Origin: Methanomassiliicoccaceae archaeon
GTDB taxonomy: Archaea; Thermoplasmatota; Thermoplasmata; Methanomassiliicoccales; Methanomethylophilaceae
Length of the DNA stretch: 15,245 nucleotides
Direction of reading: 5' to 3'
Assembly (NCBI GenBank): GCA_031260545.1
Contig: JAIRJQ010000008.1
Coordinates: forward strand, 1-15,245
A model generated the notes under the pieces. It saw only the letters and a list, made by a program, of their open reading frames with translations, was not told where the DNA came from and made no database searches. Positions 8,056-14,461 of this stretch are shown piece after piece (position 1 is the stretch's first letter; every line of letters starts with the position of its first letter). The position numbers were made by a program, and so were the translations under genes.

Positions 8056-8064
8056 GCATATAAA
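8056..8064 (-). promoter_or_regulatory. Predicted TATA box of the DUF1638 gene
   Basis: The minus strand reads TTTATATGC, centred about 26 nt before the ATG at 8034. Initiation at or next to the start codon is predicted. Confidence 0.55.
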
Positions 8065-8092
8065 CAACTCAGTATCATCTCTGAAAGCGCAG

Positions 8093-8108
8093 AAAAACAG
8101 GTAAAAAA
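8093..8108 (-). terminator. Oligo-T terminator after tRNA-Ser
   Basis: On the minus strand T6 (8108-8103) and T5 (8097-8093) follow the tRNA-Ser 3' end by about 10 nt, with no hairpin. Runs of this kind are the usual intrinsic stop for archaeal tRNA transcripts. Confidence 0.5.
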
Positions 8109-8118
8109 CCCAATGGTA

Positions 8119-8205
8119 TGGCGTGAGGGGCGAGATTCGAACTCGCGGGTCCTTGCGGACAATAGATTAGCAGTCTATCGCCTTACCAGGCTGGGCCACC
8201 CCCAC
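8119..8205 (-). tRNA. tRNA-Ser (anticodon GCT), CCA encoded
   Basis: The cloverleaf folds fully. The acceptor stem GTGGGGG/CCCTCAC has one G-U pair. The anticodon stem ATAGA/TCTAT encloses loop CTGCTAA with anticodon GCT, reading AGC and AGU. A long class II variable arm (GTCC-GCAA-GGAC) is typical of Ser. The T arm is GCGAG-TTCGAAT-CTCGC. The discriminator is G, usual for Ser. CCA is present in the DNA at 8119-8121. It is 13 nt from tRNA-Val(CAC), 8216-8291, just upstream, and probably in the same transcript. Confidence 0.97.
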
Positions 8206-8215
8206 ATTGGAATAA

Positions 8216-8291
8216 TGGTGGGCTCGGCCGGATTTGAACCGGCGGCCTTTGCCGTGTGAAGGCAACGTCATAACCGCTAGACCACAAGCCC
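8216..8291 (-). tRNA. tRNA-Val (anticodon CAC), CCA encoded
   Basis: Acceptor stem GGGCTTG/CGAGCCC with one G-U pair. The anticodon stem TTGCC/GGCAA encloses loop TTCACAC, giving anticodon CAC, which reads GTG. The T arm is CGCCGG-TTCAAAT-CCGGC, the discriminator is A, and CCA is encoded at 8216-8218. A Glu (TTC) reading was considered, but it breaks the perfect five-pair anticodon stem. It is first in a two-tRNA unit with tRNA-Ser(GCT). Confidence 0.95.
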
Positions 8292-8309
8292 TTGATTCCG
8301 AGAAAGTAT

Positions 8310-8325
8310 GATTAGATATTTAATC
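8310..8325. promoter_or_regulatory. Near-palindromic TATA region shared by the tRNA pair and the ALDH-like gene
   Basis: GATTAGATATTTAATC is palindromic but for one mismatched base pair. On the minus strand TTAAATATC (8323-8315) is centred about 28 nt before the 5' end of tRNA-Val, a fitting TATA box. On the plus strand the same bases lie about 45 nt before the ATG at 8364 and could fire the ALDH-like gene with a leader of about 20 nt. Confidence 0.5.
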
Positions 8326-8363
8326 GTTCACTCATCCAGAAAATAAACTTTTTCGGCTGCAGG

Positions 8364-9818
8364 ATGCGAAAGATTAACATCATATCGCTCTGTACGGGAA
8401 CTGTTATGACAGACGGTGATACATACAAGGACGCGTCGAGCAATGCCGACACCGACAAGAGATTCGACGGCGCATTCAATTCAATTTTACATGTAGATAA
8501 AAAGGACTATCCGTGCTACGTCGGAGGCCTCAAAGTGGCATCAGGGAACGAGTACATTGTGAAAAGCCCTCTCGACGAGACCATTCAGTTCGGAAGGTTC
8601 CAGGAACCGGAGACAGACCTTCCGGACAGGGCAGCGGATGTTGCCGCGAATGCATTCGCATCATGGTCCAAAACAGATAATACAAAAAGAGCCAGCATAT
8701 TCGAGAATGCACTTGAGACAATAAAAAAACAAAGATTCAGAATAGCGGCGGCGGTAACATTAAGCTCAGGGATGACACGTGACGATTCTATTTACGAAGC
8801 TGAACGGCTTATCGAAGTGATCGAAGAAGGGATCGAAAAGATAATGGAAGGCGTAAAAGGAAGGCCGATCGGGGTCTGGGCCGTAATATCAGAATACAAT
8901 TCACCGCTTGCTGCGCCGATGAGCTATGCGGTATCGGCGATGCTTGCCGGAAATACGGTAATAATGATCCCTCCGAAAGAGTGTCCCTTCCCTTCGTATC
9001 TGCTGTACGACATATTCGTATCGGCGGGACTGCCGGACGGCGTGTTCAATCTGATATTCGACAGAAGAGGAAAAGCGACCGGGACGCTGATGGAGAATGA
9101 GAATATCAAAGGGATCGTTGCAACGGGAAGAGGCGACAGGTTCGAGGACATGATGTTCGCTGCCGTTGATGATTCTGTAAAAGTGATAAGCGAATTCAAA
9201 GGGATGAACCCTCTGCTCATTTACAGGCCGCAGTCAATGCAGGCCGCTGCCGATGCTGCGATCATGTCGGCATTCGGTTACAGCGGACAGAGGGTGGACT
9301 CATGCTCAAAAGTGATAATAACCGCCGGTGAACAAAGAACGTTCATTGATCATTTATTATTGGCGGCGAAGAAGATGGTCATCGGGGACCCGGCAGAGAA
9401 GGAAACATTCGCCGGTCCCGTAATATCCAGGGAGAGCATGGAAATGTTCCTGGAGCTCGTGAAAGGATCGAAAGATAACCTGGTGTTCGGCGGAAAGCAG
9501 ATGATCAACGAAGTAACGGAAGCCGGTCATTACGTCATGCCGGCAATATTCGTCGGGCTGCCGGAGGACCACGTCCTGAACACAATGGACAACAGTCTTC
9601 CGATACTTTCAGTACAAACGGTCAACGATATTGACGAAGCGATAGAAATGGCCAACAGCTGCGAGTTCGGGTCAAGCATGGGAATAATATCCAAAGACGA
9701 GAGAATTATTGAAAGATTCTTAGGCGAAGCGAGTTCCGATGTTGTTTACGTCAACGGAACAAGCGATACCGTCGGCGTTGCGATAAGAGCGGATGTTACG
9801 GAATTCCTGAAGAAATGA
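8364..9818 (+). CDS. Aldehyde dehydrogenase superfamily protein lacking the catalytic cysteine
   Basis: A 484-residue ALDH-fold protein, closest in feel to pyrroline-5-carboxylate dehydrogenases (N-terminal block YPCYVGGLKV at 49-58). Landmarks are SEYNSPLAAP (176-185, the PWN-like site with Asn179), AGNTVIMIPP (195-204), ATGRGD (253-258, in place of FTGS), and EFKGMNP (277-283, keeping the general-base Glu277). The nucleophile block FGYSGQRVDSCSK (304-316) has Val311 where family members have Cys. Cys314 matches the second Cys of P5CDH-type enzymes, not the nucleophile. The Lys that usually binds NAD ribose is also not evident. It may be a non-catalytic or re-purposed homologue. The start ATG 8364 is uncertain; Met15 at 8406 is an alternative. 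The stop abuts the convergent nrdG-like gene. Its substrate is unknown. Confidence 0.85.
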   Translation: MRKINIISLCTGTVMTDGDTYKDASSNADTDKRFDGAFNSILHVDKKDYPCYVGGLKVASGNEYIVKSPLDETIQFGRFQEPETDLPDRAADVAANAFASWSKTDNTKRASIFENALETIKKQRFRIAAAVTLSSGMTRDDSIYEAERLIEVIEEGIEKIMEGVKGRPIGVWAVISEYNSPLAAPMSYAVSAMLAGNTVIMIPPKECPFPSYLLYDIFVSAGLPDGVFNLIFDRRGKATGTLMENENIKGIVATGRGDRFEDMMFAAVDDSVKVISEFKGMNPLLIYRPQSMQAAADAAIMSAFGYSGQRVDSCSKVIITAGEQRTFIDHLLLAAKKMVIGDPAEKETFAGPVISRESMEMFLELVKGSKDNLVFGGKQMINEVTEAGHYVMPAIFVGLPEDHVLNTMDNSLPILSVQTVNDIDEAIEMANSCEFGSSMGIISKDERIIERFLGEASSDVVYVNGTSDTVGVAIRADVTEFLKK

Positions 9819-10517
9819 TCATATCCCTCTGATCCTCACATCTTTCACATACTCTTTGGCGATCTCCGCCATCTCTATCAGTTTATGATCTGGATAGGGA
9901 TCTAGAACGGTCAAAGCATCGTCTATCGTCACCTTGTTCCTGAACTGATGTATACGATATCTTTTGGCGCCTTTGATATTCTCACAGATATTCCTGATAT
10001 CGTCATCTTTGATGTAGATGGGTACCGCCGTGGTCCGGAATTCATGATCAACGCCGGAATCGAATATCACGCGTATGCTTTCCTTTATCTTCTCAATATC
10101 AACTTTCGTACCTGCGGACGCATCATATCTGGCATTCAGCGCGGCCTTCAGGTCCATCGCCACCATGTCCACAAGGCCCGCTCCGATGAGGTCGTCCAAT
10201 TCGTCCGGGTACGAACCGTTGGTGTCTATCTTCACTTTAACACCAAGTGATCTAAGCTTCTTCAAAAAGACGCTGAGGTCTTTGTTGATAAGCGGTTCTC
10301 CTCCGGATACGACAACACCGTCAATGAAATCCGTGTTCTCGCTGATGTAATTGAGCACACGCTCCTCCTCTATCCTCTCAACGCCGTCCGCATTCGTTAC
10401 GATGGCAGCGTTGTGGCAGTAAGGGCACCTGAAATTACAACCGGCAAGATATACCGTACAGGCGACCATCCCGTCCCAATCCAGCAGCGTCGTTTTGATG
10501 AATCCCGCTATCTTCAC
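9819..10517 (-). CDS. nrdG: Radical SAM activating enzyme, anaerobic ribonucleotide reductase type (NrdG2)
   Basis: A 232-residue radical SAM protein that would install a glycyl radical on a partner such as class III ribonucleotide reductase. The 4Fe-4S motif CNFRCPYC supplies C27, C31 and C34. SGGEP is at 71-75 and TNG near 99-101; the length matches the archaeal NrdG2 group (TIGR02495-like). The start is GTG at 10517, giving VKIAGFIKTTLLDWDG, the normal family N-terminus. A much longer in-frame extension upstream (to 10775) is unlike any family member and runs over the divergent activator gene. A TATA-like ATTTATTATG about 24 nt upstream predicts a leaderless mRNA. No NrdD is in the window, so the partner is unseen and another glycyl-radical enzyme is possible. 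Confidence 0.9.
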   Translation of the reverse strand: MKIAGFIKTTLLDWDGMVACTVYLAGCNFRCPYCHNAAIVTNADGVERIEEERVLNYISENTDFIDGVVVSGGEPLINKDLSVFLKKLRSLGVKVKIDTNGSYPDELDDLIGAGLVDMVAMDLKAALNARYDASAGTKVDIEKIKESIRVIFDSGVDHEFRTTAVPIYIKDDDIRNICENIKGAKRYRIHQFRNKVTIDDALTVLDPYPDHKLIEMAEIAKEYVKDVRIRGI

Positions 10518-10536
10518 GATAACTGTATATCGGGAA

Positions 10537-10546
10537 CATAATAAAT
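10537..10546. promoter_or_regulatory. Predicted TATA box of nrdG, possibly bidirectional
   Basis: The minus strand reads ATTTATTATG, centred about 24 nt before the GTG at 10517. The same AT-rich block read on the plus strand lies about 25 nt before an in-frame TTG at 10567 of the corrinoid activator gene, so it may serve both directions. Confidence 0.4.
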
Positions 10547-10620
10547 CTATTTCCGAAGGCAACATTTTGTATATTGCCGTTTCAATCCATACCGGAGGCG
10601 ATATCACGGCAAAGTTCAGG

Positions 10621-12168
10621 GTGAGATTTGTTCCGCAGGGCGTATATGCGGACGCAGATGAAGGCACTCTTATTTCCGATGCGGCGAAGGCCGCAGGTGT
10701 TAATATAAAATTACCATGCAACGGCAACGGAAGATGTGGCCGCTGCAACGTTGTGACGGTAAGGCCGAATATCACCGATCAGTGCAATATGTTCCGTGTG
10801 TTGGCATGCCAAACGCACATAGACGGCGACATGACCGTTGAGATACAATCTGACGATAATGACATAATCGCATCGAACGATCACCGGAAAATAATGATCG
10901 ACGATCTGTCACCGGTCGTCACATCAAAGAAGAACAATTTCGGCCTTGCCGTTGATATCGGAACAACAACGGTGGCAGTATCGCTCGTTGATATGAACAA
11001 AGGGATCGACCTTTACTCTGCGGCCGGTTATAACGGCCAGGGCGTCCGGGGGGACGATGTTCTTTCGCGAATAGAGTATGCGCATGACAACGGGACCGAA
11101 GAGTTAAGGAGGCTCGTCGTCGAAACGATAAACGACCTGATTGATTCCTTTGAAGGAGAGATGTTCACGAAGGAAGACATAACTGCGGTATATATCTCAG
11201 GCAACACAACGATGACGCATCTGTTCCTCGGCATCGATCCGTCACCGATACGCGAACCGCCGTATGAACCGGTAATCAAAGAATCCGAGATAACAGGAAA
11301 GGAGAGCAGGCTCAATGTGAACAAGGATGCGAGAGTGATATGCATGCCGTCGCCTGCCGCATATGTCGGCGGAGACGTAACATCCGATATAATCAGTGCG
11401 GGCATGGATGCGAACGAAGAATTGTCACTTTTGATAGACGTAGGAACGAACGGCGAGGTCGCGCTGGGGAACAAGGACATAATGCTCCTGTGCTCGTCAT
11501 CAGCGGGACCCGCATTCGAAGGCGGAAAGATGACGTCGGGCATGATGGCGAGGCCGGGCGCAATAGACAGCTTCAGGATAAATGACGATAGATTCGAATT
11601 TACGGTCATAGCGGGAAGCGGACCGAAAGGGATATGCGGATCCGGCCTCATTGACATACTGGCACAGTTGTTCATTAACGGTCACATCGACAAGAAGGGC
11701 AGGTTCACCGACAAAGTAAAAACAAGAACGATCGACGGAAGGAAACTGCTGACGATAACTGACGGCGTATACATAAGCGAGGACGATATCCGCAACGCGG
11801 TCATGACAAAAGCGGCGATCTATTCAGCATCGACGGCACTCATCCGGGGGCTAGGGGTGAACATGAGCGATATTCAGAACGTATACATCGCCGGCGGTTT
11901 CGGGAATTTCATAAACACAGAAAGTGCGATAACCATAGGCATGCTTCCCGATATACCGAGGGAAAGGTTCGTTTACTTGGGCAACGCGTCATTAGCAGGT
12001 GCAAAACATGCGCTGCTCTCGTCATCGGTAAGGAAAAGGATATCCGATGTTTTTGAAAGGATGACGTATGTCGATCTCAGTTCGGCCCCGGCATTCTCTG
12101 ATGAATATATGTCAGCATTATTCATACCGCATACGGACCTTTCACAATTTCCAACGTACAAAAAATGA
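10621..12168 (+). CDS. RACo-like reductive activator of corrinoid proteins (2Fe-2S ferredoxin + ASKHA ATPase, DUF4445)
   Basis: Reduces inactive Co(II) cobamide on a corrinoid protein back to Co(I), driven by ATP. Numbered from the GTG at 10621 it has 515 residues. The 2Fe-2S domain carries Cys33, 39, 42 and 63 (CNGNGRCGRC, then LACQT). The ASKHA actin-like fold begins with DIGTTT (112-117), includes ISGNTTMTH and DVGTNGEVALG, and ends with AGGFG near 424-428 and the DUF4445-like tail. The N-terminal 2Fe-2S layout matches RACo of acetogens, which serves the corrinoid iron-sulfur protein, rather than RamA, whose iron-sulfur domains are C-terminal. The start is unsettled. In-frame options are GTG 10621, an ACG at 10606 spaced 7 nt from GGAGG (10594-10598), and TTG 10567. 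An ATG at 10495 overlaps divergent nrdG and is unlikely. The CoFeSP subunit at the right edge is a plausible client. Confidence 0.88.
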   Translation: MRFVPQGVYADADEGTLISDAAKAAGVNIKLPCNGNGRCGRCNVVTVRPNITDQCNMFRVLACQTHIDGDMTVEIQSDDNDIIASNDHRKIMIDDLSPVVTSKKNNFGLAVDIGTTTVAVSLVDMNKGIDLYSAAGYNGQGVRGDDVLSRIEYAHDNGTEELRRLVVETINDLIDSFEGEMFTKEDITAVYISGNTTMTHLFLGIDPSPIREPPYEPVIKESEITGKESRLNVNKDARVICMPSPAAYVGGDVTSDIISAGMDANEELSLLIDVGTNGEVALGNKDIMLLCSSSAGPAFEGGKMTSGMMARPGAIDSFRINDDRFEFTVIAGSGPKGICGSGLIDILAQLFINGHIDKKGRFTDKVKTRTIDGRKLLTITDGVYISEDDIRNAVMTKAAIYSASTALIRGLGVNMSDIQNVYIAGGFGNFINTESAITIGMLPDIPRERFVYLGNASLAGAKHALLSSSVRKRISDVFERMTYVDLSSAPAFSDEYMSALFIPHTDLSQFPTYKK

Positions 12169-12170
12169 GA

Positions 12171-12632
12171 TCAGCGGAATGACATCTCTTTCAGGATGAT
12201 GTTCCTTATGTGCGCTCGAGTATCATCATTCACAGGGAACTTGAAATTCATGTACCTGCATTTCTGGTATCTCGCCCCGTCAATAAAAAAGTCATATCCA
12301 ATGATGCATTCCGGGTAGCACGATCCCGGGTTAACGAGATTATCACATTTCCTCCCTTTTTTCATGCTCTTTAACATAACGTCAGGAAGCGGCAAAATAT
12401 CGTCAATATATTTGCTCACATGATCCGCATATATGTGAACGTCCAGAACATCTCCGGATATTGTGAAACTCACCAATCCTCTTTTTGTTTTTGCGTTAGT
12501 ATACGTTAATTTTAGGTATTCTTTTCCCGCTATCCTCAGATTATATTTCTTTTCAATGAGAATATTATCAATATCACAGATGAACGATCTGTTCATTTCA
12601 TCGAGAGAAGATGCACATTCGTGGATGCCCAT
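12171..12632 (-). CDS. Uncharacterised Cys-containing 153-residue protein
   Basis: No family name recognised. It has 153 residues with no signal peptide or membrane segment. An N-terminal mixed part (1-90) is followed by a C-terminal block with Cys96, Cys105, Cys109 and Cys125 in NPGSCYPECIIGYD and YQKCRYMNFKF. This spacing could bind a metal or an iron-sulfur cluster. I have an impression of similar short proteins in anaerobic Firmicutes and methanogens ending in a KCRY...F motif, but cannot name them. ATG 12632 lies about 25 nt from a TATA-like TTTTATTGT, so a leaderless mRNA is likely. It diverges from the core methionine synthase gene across a 72-bp gap and converges on the RACo-like gene with 2 nt between stops, which suggests, but does not prove, a link to corrinoid methyl transfer. 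Confidence 0.7.
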   Translation of the reverse strand: MGIHECASSLDEMNRSFICDIDNILIEKKYNLRIAGKEYLKLTYTNAKTKRGLVSFTISGDVLDVHIYADHVSKYIDDILPLPDVMLKSMKKGRKCDNLVNPGSCYPECIIGYDFFIDGARYQKCRYMNFKFPVNDDTRAHIRNIILKEMSFR

Positions 12633-12652
12633 TGTTAACGAATGTTATTCAT

Positions 12653-12661
12653 ACAATAAAA
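12653..12661 (-). promoter_or_regulatory. Predicted TATA box of the 153-residue protein gene
   Basis: The minus strand reads TTTTATTGT, centred about 25 nt before the ATG at 12632. Confidence 0.4.
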
Positions 12662-12674
12662 TGAGAACGGTGAA

Positions 12675-12684
12675 CTTTAATATC
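12675..12684 (+). promoter_or_regulatory. Predicted TATA box of the methionine synthase-cooC operon
   Basis: CTTTAATATC is centred about 25 nt before the ATG at 12705, so transcription is predicted to begin at the start codon. Confidence 0.5.
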
Positions 12685-12704
12685 CTGCGTTCATTAACAT
12701 CGCA

Positions 12705-13727
12705 ATGGACTGGAATTTTGCGACCACACTGATAGGCTCGTTACCGTATGATGATGCGAAGCTCGCATTGGATAAAGTAGTTGACGGCAGAGTAAGCATA
12801 CCCGCATGGCCGCAGCTCCCCGCTTTGGGATATTCGGAAAGCATGTACGTGCAGACGGGATGTCATCTTCCAGGTATCGATATCGATGAGATAGGAAAGA
12901 AGATCACAGTGGACACGGACGCTTACGATCCGACGGAGATATACACCGCGATCTTGTCAGACGATCTCACATATTTCGGGCATCCGGAAAAGTATCACCG
13001 CGGTCTTTACGAATTCATCAAAAGAGATCTTTCACAATTCCCGGCGATAAAAGGTCAAGTTACCGGGCCGATAAGCGAAGGCCTTCAGATACTGGACAAG
13101 CACGGACGTTCCGTGATATATGATGAAGCGTATTCAGAAATAGTCAGAAAAACGGTAAATATGACGGCAAAATGGCAGATATCTGGTCTAAAGAAACTTA
13201 ACAGCAATGTCATATTGTTCTTCGACGAGCCGTCGTTAACATTATTGGGAACGCCCTTTGCATCAATATCCAACGACCAGGCGGTGGAATGGATAAACGA
13301 GTCCATGGAAGGACTCGATTGCAAAAAAGCGATCCACTGCTGCGGCAACACGGATTGGGCAACGGTGCTGAGAACGAACATAGATATTCTGAGTTTTGAT
13401 GCATACGCTTACGCACACACAATAGCGATGTTCCCCGAGGAGGTCTCAGCGTTCCTTGAAAGAGGAGGAGTATTATCATGGGGGATCGTACCAAGCACGG
13501 ACGAGCTCATAGAATCCGAAACAGCAGAGAACCTTGCAAAAATGCTCAAGAAGAGCTTTGAATTGCTGACAAGCAAAGGTATAGACAAGATCCAGATACT
13601 CAAAGGCTCAATATTATCGCCGCAATGCGGTCTCGGCGGCATGGATGCGAAAAATGCGGACAAAGCATTGAATATGCTTAACGATGTCTCTGAAAGAATG
13701 AAAGGGCATTACAGGGTGGGCAAATGA
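12705..13727 (+). CDS. Core (folate-independent) methionine synthase, MetE-C/UROD-like, MesB/MesC type
   Basis: A 340-residue single TIM-barrel protein resembling the catalytic half of MetE without the folate-binding domain. The N-terminus FATTLIGSLP (5-14) is typical of this group. Likely zinc ligands are His211 and Cys213 (HCCGNTDW) and Cys308 (SPQCGLGG), which would activate homocysteine thiol. FFDEPSL (172-178) and SFDAY (230-234) line the barrel. Work on core methionine synthases (MesA-MesD) predicts that the MesB and MesC groups take the methyl group from the corrinoid iron-sulfur protein; the CoFeSP subunit 0.7 kb away supports that here. Which Mes family it belongs to cannot be settled by eye. 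It overlaps cooC as ATGA, giving translational coupling. A methylcobamide:CoM methyltransferase was considered, but the N-terminus does not fit. Confidence 0.82.
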   Translation: MDWNFATTLIGSLPYDDAKLALDKVVDGRVSIPAWPQLPALGYSESMYVQTGCHLPGIDIDEIGKKITVDTDAYDPTEIYTAILSDDLTYFGHPEKYHRGLYEFIKRDLSQFPAIKGQVTGPISEGLQILDKHGRSVIYDEAYSEIVRKTVNMTAKWQISGLKKLNSNVILFFDEPSLTLLGTPFASISNDQAVEWINESMEGLDCKKAIHCCGNTDWATVLRTNIDILSFDAYAYAHTIAMFPEEVSAFLERGGVLSWGIVPSTDELIESETAENLAKMLKKSFELLTSKGIDKIQILKGSILSPQCGLGGMDAKNADKALNMLNDVSERMKGHYRVGK

Positions 13728-14461
13728 TAATCGCACTTGCGGGTAAAGGCGGTGTCGGAAAGAGCTCGATATCATCGCAGATCATCCTTCAATTATCCAA
13801 AAAGGGGGTTGTATTGGCGGTCGACGCCGATCCGAACACAAATCTCCCTGATAAACTCGGGATCCCGGTTGACGCGACGATAGGAGAGATAAGGAACAGG
13901 ATAGTCAAAGATCCGGATTCGATACCCGGAGGGGTAAGCAAGCATGAGTACGTTGCGTTAGAGATACGGAAAGCAATGCATGAACACGATAACATCGACC
14001 TATTGGTGATGGGCAGGCCGGAAGGGGAAGGATGCTATTGTTTCATGAACAACGTGCTGAAAGAATGTTTCGACGGAATGATAAAAAAATATGAGTTCAC
14101 TGTTGTCGACAATGAAGCGGGAATGGAACATCTTTCACGTAAGATATTACCGAAGGCGGATGTGCTTCTTCTTGTATCCGATCCGACAAAGATAGGCATA
14201 AGGACGGCGGCGCGTTTGTCCGCAGTTGCATCCGAAGTCGGAATGAAGGTGGGCAGAAGAATACTCGTTATAAACAACCTGCCCGGAGATCTTCCGCAAG
14301 AACTGACGGATGAGGCAAGAGCGAACGGATTTTCAGACGTCGTAGCAATAAGACATGATCCGCTGGTCTATTCGGCAGGATTGGAAGGTTCTTCGCTTAA
14401 GCTGCCTGATGATTCCGTCCTAAGCAAAGGAGTATCAGAGATCATTAAAATGATCATTTGA
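13724..14461 (+). CDS. cooC: CooC/AcsF-type nickel-insertion ATPase
   Basis: A MinD/SIMIBI-class P-loop ATPase of 245 residues, the maturation factor that loads nickel into CO dehydrogenase or acetyl-CoA synthase clusters. The deviant Walker A AGKGGVGKSS is at 6-15, the switch I region VDADPN at 33-38, and the Walker B-like VVDNEAGMEH at 127-136. The CxC metal-binding motif of the dimer interface is intact (Cys104-Tyr-Cys106 in EGCYCF), so metal handling is likely retained. The start ATG overlaps the stop of the methionine synthase gene (ATGA), with a weak GGGTGG about 4 nt upstream. The 3' end overlaps the convergent CdhE gene by 8 nt. No CODH catalytic subunit is in the window, so the client is presumed to lie beyond 15245. 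Confidence 0.9.
   Translation: MIIALAGKGGVGKSSISSQIILQLSKKGVVLAVDADPNTNLPDKLGIPVDATIGEIRNRIVKDPDSIPGGVSKHEYVALEIRKAMHEHDNIDLLVMGRPEGEGCYCFMNNVLKECFDGMIKKYEFTVVDNEAGMEHLSRKILPKADVLLLVSDPTKIGIRTAARLSAVASEVGMKVGRRILVINNLPGDLPQELTDEARANGFSDVVAIRHDPLVYSAGLEGSSLKLPDDSVLSKGVSEIIKMII

Noticed and set aside
7561..8259. 232-codon plus-strand open frame across the DUF1638 gene and the tRNAs
   Set aside because: It reads through tRNA-Ser and into tRNA-Val on the opposite strand and opposes a recognisable family; a shadow frame.
8216..8291. tRNA-Glu(TTC) instead of tRNA-Val
   Set aside because: Shifting the loop to read TTC breaks the perfect anticodon stem TTGCC/GGCAA; the fold supports CAC.
10518..10775. 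N-terminal extension of nrdG to 10775
   Set aside because: The extension has no homology, overlaps the divergent activator's ferredoxin domain, and the GTG at 10517 gives the normal family start.
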